From the NCBI GenBank assembly GCA_039962225.1, contig JAMPKV010000001.1:310001-374000 (forward strand): a stretch of DNA of 64,000 nucleotides. The letters run 5' to 3'. A program made the position numbers and the translations under genes. Under the pieces are notes generated by a model. The model had not been told where the DNA came from and ran no database searches. It was given only the letters and a program-made list of their open reading frames with translations. Within the stretch, counting starts at the first letter, position 1. Every line of letters starts with the position of its first letter. Positions 61,242 through 64,000 of this stretch are shown here, piece after piece. The stretch comes from Microcoleus sp. AS-A8. GTDB lineage: Bacteria; Cyanobacteriota; Cyanobacteriia; Cyanobacteriales; Coleofasciculaceae.

Positions 61242-61646
61242 TCATTCGTCGCTGGGATTTTCATCAATCTCTCTTGCTAGTTCTTTAACGGTGTTAGCCC
61301 AGTGCCAACTTGTATCGCCTCCCATCAGAAGCCAGCGAATCCAGTCCACAGAAGGATAGTTTTGATTGTCCCACCCTGGCTTCTCCTTATCTATTTCGGC
61401 ATTTTCAAAAAAATCCAGTATCTCATCAATATCTTCGGACGTTACTCGCTTGCCATCTGCAAGGGCTTGGGGCAACCTTAATTTTTTGTCCCCGCCATAT
61501 CGCTCATAGAGACGAAGACCTAACTTCGCCGCATTTTGTACTGAAAGTGGCGCAATCACGCTACCGTCTTCCTCCTGGCGGCTGGCGAGGAGGATAGACA
61601 AGGATAGGGCTGCAATTTGGATTGGAATAATACTAGATGCCAGCAT
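61242..61646 (-). CDS. hypothetical protein upstream of hsdR (134 aa)
   Basis: The 134-residue protein has a short hydrophobic N terminus (PIQIAALSLSILLASRQ) and an acidic, Trp-rich C-terminal half (SVDWIRWLLMGGDTSWHWANTV). I do not recognise the family. It is on the same strand as the R-M operon, 249 bases upstream of hsdR, so co-transcription is possible but not shown. Coding support is the length and lack of a better frame; moderate confidence. Confidence 0.5.
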   Translation of the reverse strand: MLASSIIPIQIAALSLSILLASRQEEDGSVIAPLSVQNAAKLGLRLYERYGGDKKLRLPQALADGKRVTSEDIDEILDFFENAEIDKEKPGWDNQNYPSVDWIRWLLMGGDTSWHWANTVKELAREIDENPSDE

Positions 61647-62153
61647 TTTCAGTTGTCAGGATGGAGGACGCGAACGGCAGTCAGCCCAACCAATATCAAT
61701 AAGGTTTCTGACGTTTTGCGATCGTAGCAAACGGCAGAAAACAATTGGAACACTCCCGACAAATATTTTGTCAAGACCACACTATTTTTACCATTGTCCA
61801 CCCAAACTTGGCTGAGCAACGCCTATAAACATAAAGCCACGAAGCACATATAGTGGGCATAACCCACGCGTAAAAATCGGCTCTGAGCAACGCCTATAGA
61901 CATAAAGCCACGAAGCACAGCCCTTCTCAAACGCCTAGTTAGCTAAGGGCTTACAGCCAATTTTACAAGCATCTCTCTGAGACGCTGCCTGAAGTTACAA
62001 ATATTCTTTAAGTTAGTGATTCTCTCAATAGCTCAAATCCATATTCCACAGTACTTTCAGAGAATTGCAAGCACCGTCAATCGTTCCTCAAACTCTGAAT
62101 CACTCACTCAATAAGCTTTACAGCCATTTTTCCTGATTCAATCTACTCATCAT
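61647..62153. other. 507-base gap downstream of cas5
   Basis: No credible gene. This is where a CRISPR array would be expected for the minus-strand cas operon. It holds the 37-nt direct repeat pair at 61812-61919, a hairpin GTGGG-CATAA-CCCAC at 61853-61867 inside the interval, and GCCCTT/AAGGGC arms at 61920-61950. Nothing else stands out. Confidence 0.5.
61812..61919. CRISPR. candidate two-repeat CRISPR-like array (uncertain)
   Basis: Positions 61812-61848 and 61883-61919 are 37-base copies with one mismatch (start CTGAGCAACGCCTATAAACA, end GCCACGAAGCACA). The interval is 34 bases, the right size for a type I spacer, and the site is ~240 bases downstream of cas5. Against it: only two copies, no GAAAC/GAAAG repeat end, and the 'spacer' is largely a GTGGG/CCCAC hairpin, as in dispersed cyanobacterial palindromes. 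Confidence 0.35.
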
Positions 62154-62801
62154 TCACAGATGCTTGCAAAAAGGAACTGAAATTGTCGTCCAAGAAGACT
62201 CTGGTGGAGACTGAGTAGATATTTCCTGCAACCTATAACGCAGCCAGCGTGTTCCCCTTGAGCCAACATGGTCAACCCAATAGGGTAAAGTAATTAATCC
62301 TTCATCATCTCGAATCAACCACCGCCTAGACTCACCCCGATAATCATCCGATACCAATTTCACCACGTTAACCAAATCATTACTCTCTCCCAGGTACAAG
62401 CAGCCAAATCGCTGAACAGAAGTAGGATGCATCAGTGCTTGTTCTACCCTTTCGGCAAGAGTCGGCTGTACTCGCTCTTCTCCAGACGCTACCCAAACCA
62501 TAAACTTGATATCCGTCAGTATCTCTTGGTACTCAAGTATGGTGTTTCTAGAATCGCTGTAATCTTTTACTTTAAAACGGTGCAACTTCCGTAGTACCTT
62601 AGATTTTCTCGGTTGAGACAGCATGGCTATGGCTAGCTGTACTCCACAATGTTTGTAAGCATCTGTTTCTCCCACTAAAGAAAGCAACATTCCATAGACA
62701 GTTGACGGAGGAGGAACGGGATAAGTTTTGCCATATTCTCTCGCGTGAGATTGACGGAACGTAGCAAAAGGAACTTCAACATAGAGAGCTATCAAACTCA
62801 T
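62154..62801 (-). CDS. cas5: Cas5, type I Cascade subunit
   Basis: The 215-residue protein starts with the Cas5 RAMP pattern LIALYVEVPFATFRQSHAREYGKT, then PVPPPSTVYGMLLSLVGE, the glycine-bearing loop that caps the 5' handle of crRNA. The style resembles the Cas5 of type I-B/MYXAN sets rather than I-E or I-C. It sits last in the operon; the ATG overlaps the cas7 stop by four bases (ATGA). A separate Cas6 would be needed to cut pre-crRNA, and is not in the window. Confidence 0.82.
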   Translation of the reverse strand: MSLIALYVEVPFATFRQSHAREYGKTYPVPPPSTVYGMLLSLVGETDAYKHCGVQLAIAMLSQPRKSKVLRKLHRFKVKDYSDSRNTILEYQEILTDIKFMVWVASGEERVQPTLAERVEQALMHPTSVQRFGCLYLGESNDLVNVVKLVSDDYRGESRRWLIRDDEGLITLPYWVDHVGSRGTRWLRYRLQEISTQSPPESSWTTISVPFCKHL

Positions 62802-63730
62802 GATGATGGTTGAAACTCAGTTAAATCTAAATCTCTAGCAATAACTCGTTTTAAATCAGCAACGGCTTGTTCTCTACCTAGAAATATATGAGCATCTTTG
62901 AGATGTAGATTTTTAGCAATCTTACCCCCAATCCACAGCTCATTTCCATCAATATCTTCTACTTCAACTTGTTCAATCAAGTCAGAAGATATGATGGGTT
63001 CTACTTCTAATGAATGTTGTTCAAAACAATAGAAAAAATGGGGCGAGTTTTTTTGAGTCCAGCGAAACACCATACTTTCAGGAGAAAAATCATAGCAAAA
63101 CACATTATTGTGTCCCCCTACTTTACGGATAGACATCAATCCATCTATAACAGCAAAAATTCGAGACTTGTCTTTGAGGTGATTGGGGTCTAGCGCAAAT
63201 CCATATTGATAACGGGTATTATGATATTCGTGGAAATGAAGCGATGTTCTGTCTTTGTCTCCTCCACTCTTAGCATTAAACGTCCTAGTTCTATTGTAGG
63301 GAGTTAAAGAAATCGCACGATTCACTCCTAATGCTCCTAATCGTGAGATTGACTTACCTTTAGTTTTTTTGCTTCTTTTTCCGTTATCCTGTTTACCTTG
63401 AGTTTCTGAGTCTTCTTCAATTATTTCTTCTTTCGCAGCTTCAGTCTTCATGTAACCTAATACATCATCATCAATAAATCGAACAGGATCAAAATCTTCA
63501 TCAATTAATATATTTTTGAAAGTATCCGCATTCCAAAAGCGATTTACTGCATAACATTGTTGTTGCCAATAGTAACGTAATGCCCAACGGATAGCATCCC
63601 CAGACACTGTGGAATGCTCCTTATCGTGCCACAAAAGTGTCTTGATAAAAGACACATTTCCTTTTGATTGTCCATGATTCAGTGAGGCAGAACCATAGTG
63701 AGTTAATAGGTTTCCGAATAACTGGTACAT
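62798..63730 (-). CDS. cas7: Cas7 (DevR/Cst2-like) Cascade backbone
   Basis: The 310-residue protein has the DevR/Cst2-type Cas7 order: GNLLTHYGSASLNHGQSKGN at the start, AIRWALRYYWQQQ, GALGVNRAISLTPYNRTRTFNAK, HFHEYHNTRYQYGF, and GLMSIRKVGGHNNVF near the end. It has a long charged insert (residues ~115-150) rich in Lys/Glu. Cas7 coats the spacer part of the crRNA in Cascade. It is 13 bases downstream of the cas8 C-terminal gene and overlaps cas5. Family assignment is firm at the level of Cas7; subtype I-B is an inference. Confidence 0.82.
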   Translation of the reverse strand: MYQLFGNLLTHYGSASLNHGQSKGNVSFIKTLLWHDKEHSTVSGDAIRWALRYYWQQQCYAVNRFWNADTFKNILIDEDFDPVRFIDDDVLGYMKTEAAKEEIIEEDSETQGKQDNGKRSKKTKGKSISRLGALGVNRAISLTPYNRTRTFNAKSGGDKDRTSLHFHEYHNTRYQYGFALDPNHLKDKSRIFAVIDGLMSIRKVGGHNNVFCYDFSPESMVFRWTQKNSPHFFYCFEQHSLEVEPIISSDLIEQVEVEDIDGNELWIGGKIAKNLHLKDAHIFLGREQAVADLKRVIARDLDLTEFQPSS

Positions 63731-63743
63731 AACATTGATTAAT

Positions 63744-64000
63744 CTAGAATTGACTTTCTGGAGTTAACTCAGACTTTTGACTAAATTCTTCTGATGGTTT
63801 TTGGCTTGGTTTATAACTGGCTAAAGCAATCAATACTAAATTCCTAGCTTTTTCCCAAGAAATTTGCCCCGTCAAAAGGGGTAATATAGATTCCCACTGG
63901 TCGTATAATGCAGAATTAAGACCTGCTCTGGAGAGAAAATCAGACAGAAAATCGTTAAAGGATTGCTGGTCATAGCATCGCCCCAGTTCTCCTCTAATTC
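63744..64000 (-). CDS. cas8: C-terminal part of Cas8-like Cascade large subunit (partial)
   Basis: Only the last ~85 residues are in the window. They are helical (QQSFNDFLSDFLSRAGLNSA, then GQISWEKARNLVLIALASYK) and end with an acidic tail. Position just upstream of cas7-cas5 on the same strand fits the large subunit, Cas8a/Cmx8-like in type I-B/MYXAN sets, but no diagnostic motif lies in this fragment. Cas6 is the alternative. The gene runs beyond base 64000. Confidence 0.5.
   Translation of the reverse strand, partial: IRGELGRCYDQQSFNDFLSDFLSRAGLNSALYDQWESILPLLTGQISWEKARNLVLIALASYKPSQKPSEEFSQKSELTPESQF

Larger units (their letters stand above)
42735..64000 (+). mobile_element. Tn7-like, possibly CRISPR-associated transposon (right end not in window)
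   Basis: A left end with repeated TnsB-type sites is followed by tnsAB-tnsC-tniQ, a cargo of defence genes, and a cas8-cas7-cas5 operon at the right edge. The left boundary is set at a TGT at 42735, just outside the first site, in keeping with Tn7-like termini. No inverted copies of the site (TGCTCAACTTATGG) were seen up to 64000, so the element extends beyond the window. Alternatively the cas operon is an independent neighbour. Active transposition is plausible because all core motifs are intact. Confidence 0.65.

Overview
The window is cyanobacterial chromosome. HIP1 palindromes (GCGATCGC) are frequent in genes and gaps. It carries a magnesium-chelatase H subunit (tetrapyrrole/chlorophyll branch), a multi-GAF/PAS/GGDEF sensor, a WD40 protein, a vMAP-N-type helical domain, a TamB/TIC236-type giant protein and heptamer-type simple repeats, the usual mix of a large-genome filamentous cyanobacterium (Microcoleus/Coleofasciculus-like). 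No rRNA or certain tRNA gene was seen, so genus is not claimed.

Layout. 1-6 kb: a TnpB (IS200/IS605) remnant, a seven-bladed WD40 protein, a two-gene ATPase + DUF4276 (TOPRIM-like) module that looks like a defence system, an orphan histidine kinase and a DUF2267 protein. 6-14.5 kb: a soluble diguanylate cyclase with two GAF and two PAS domains, mobA, a phosphoribosyltransferase/erythromycin-esterase-like operon, a PlsC-like acyltransferase and a stand-alone vMAP-N-like protein. 15-20.5 kb: a modular peptidoglycan hydrolase, a membrane patatin-like phospholipase and a catalase-like heme protein; related sequence blocks lie upstream of all three. 20.6-25.7 kb: three exported paralogues built of 33-residue helical repeats. 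25.8-32 kb: an H-subunit paralogue carrying two in-frame repeat insertions, a CheA-like protein and a secreted amidase. 32-41.5 kb: a 2063-residue TamB-family protein with about seven tandem 70-residue repeats, a GDSL hydrolase, a DUF4278 membrane protein and a 53-residue membrane peptide.

From about 42.7 kb to the end the window looks like one large accessory element. A left end with repeated TnsB-type sites is followed by a fused TnsA-TnsB transposase, TnsC and a TniQ/TnsD-family protein, all translationally coupled. Then comes about 14 kb of cargo: a DUF262 nuclease, a C-protein-like controller with C-box-like repeats, a Panacea/PemK-like toxin-antitoxin pair, a Fic protein, an unknown two-gene membrane pair and a complete type I restriction-modification operon. 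At the right edge is a minus-strand cas8-cas7-cas5 operon that runs out of the window, with a 37-nt direct repeat pair (34-nt interval) just downstream of cas5. The simplest reading is a type I-B-like CRISPR-associated Tn7-like transposon carrying a defence island. The right end, cas6, a second TniQ and the presence or absence of cas3 cannot be seen here, so the CAST reading is an inference.
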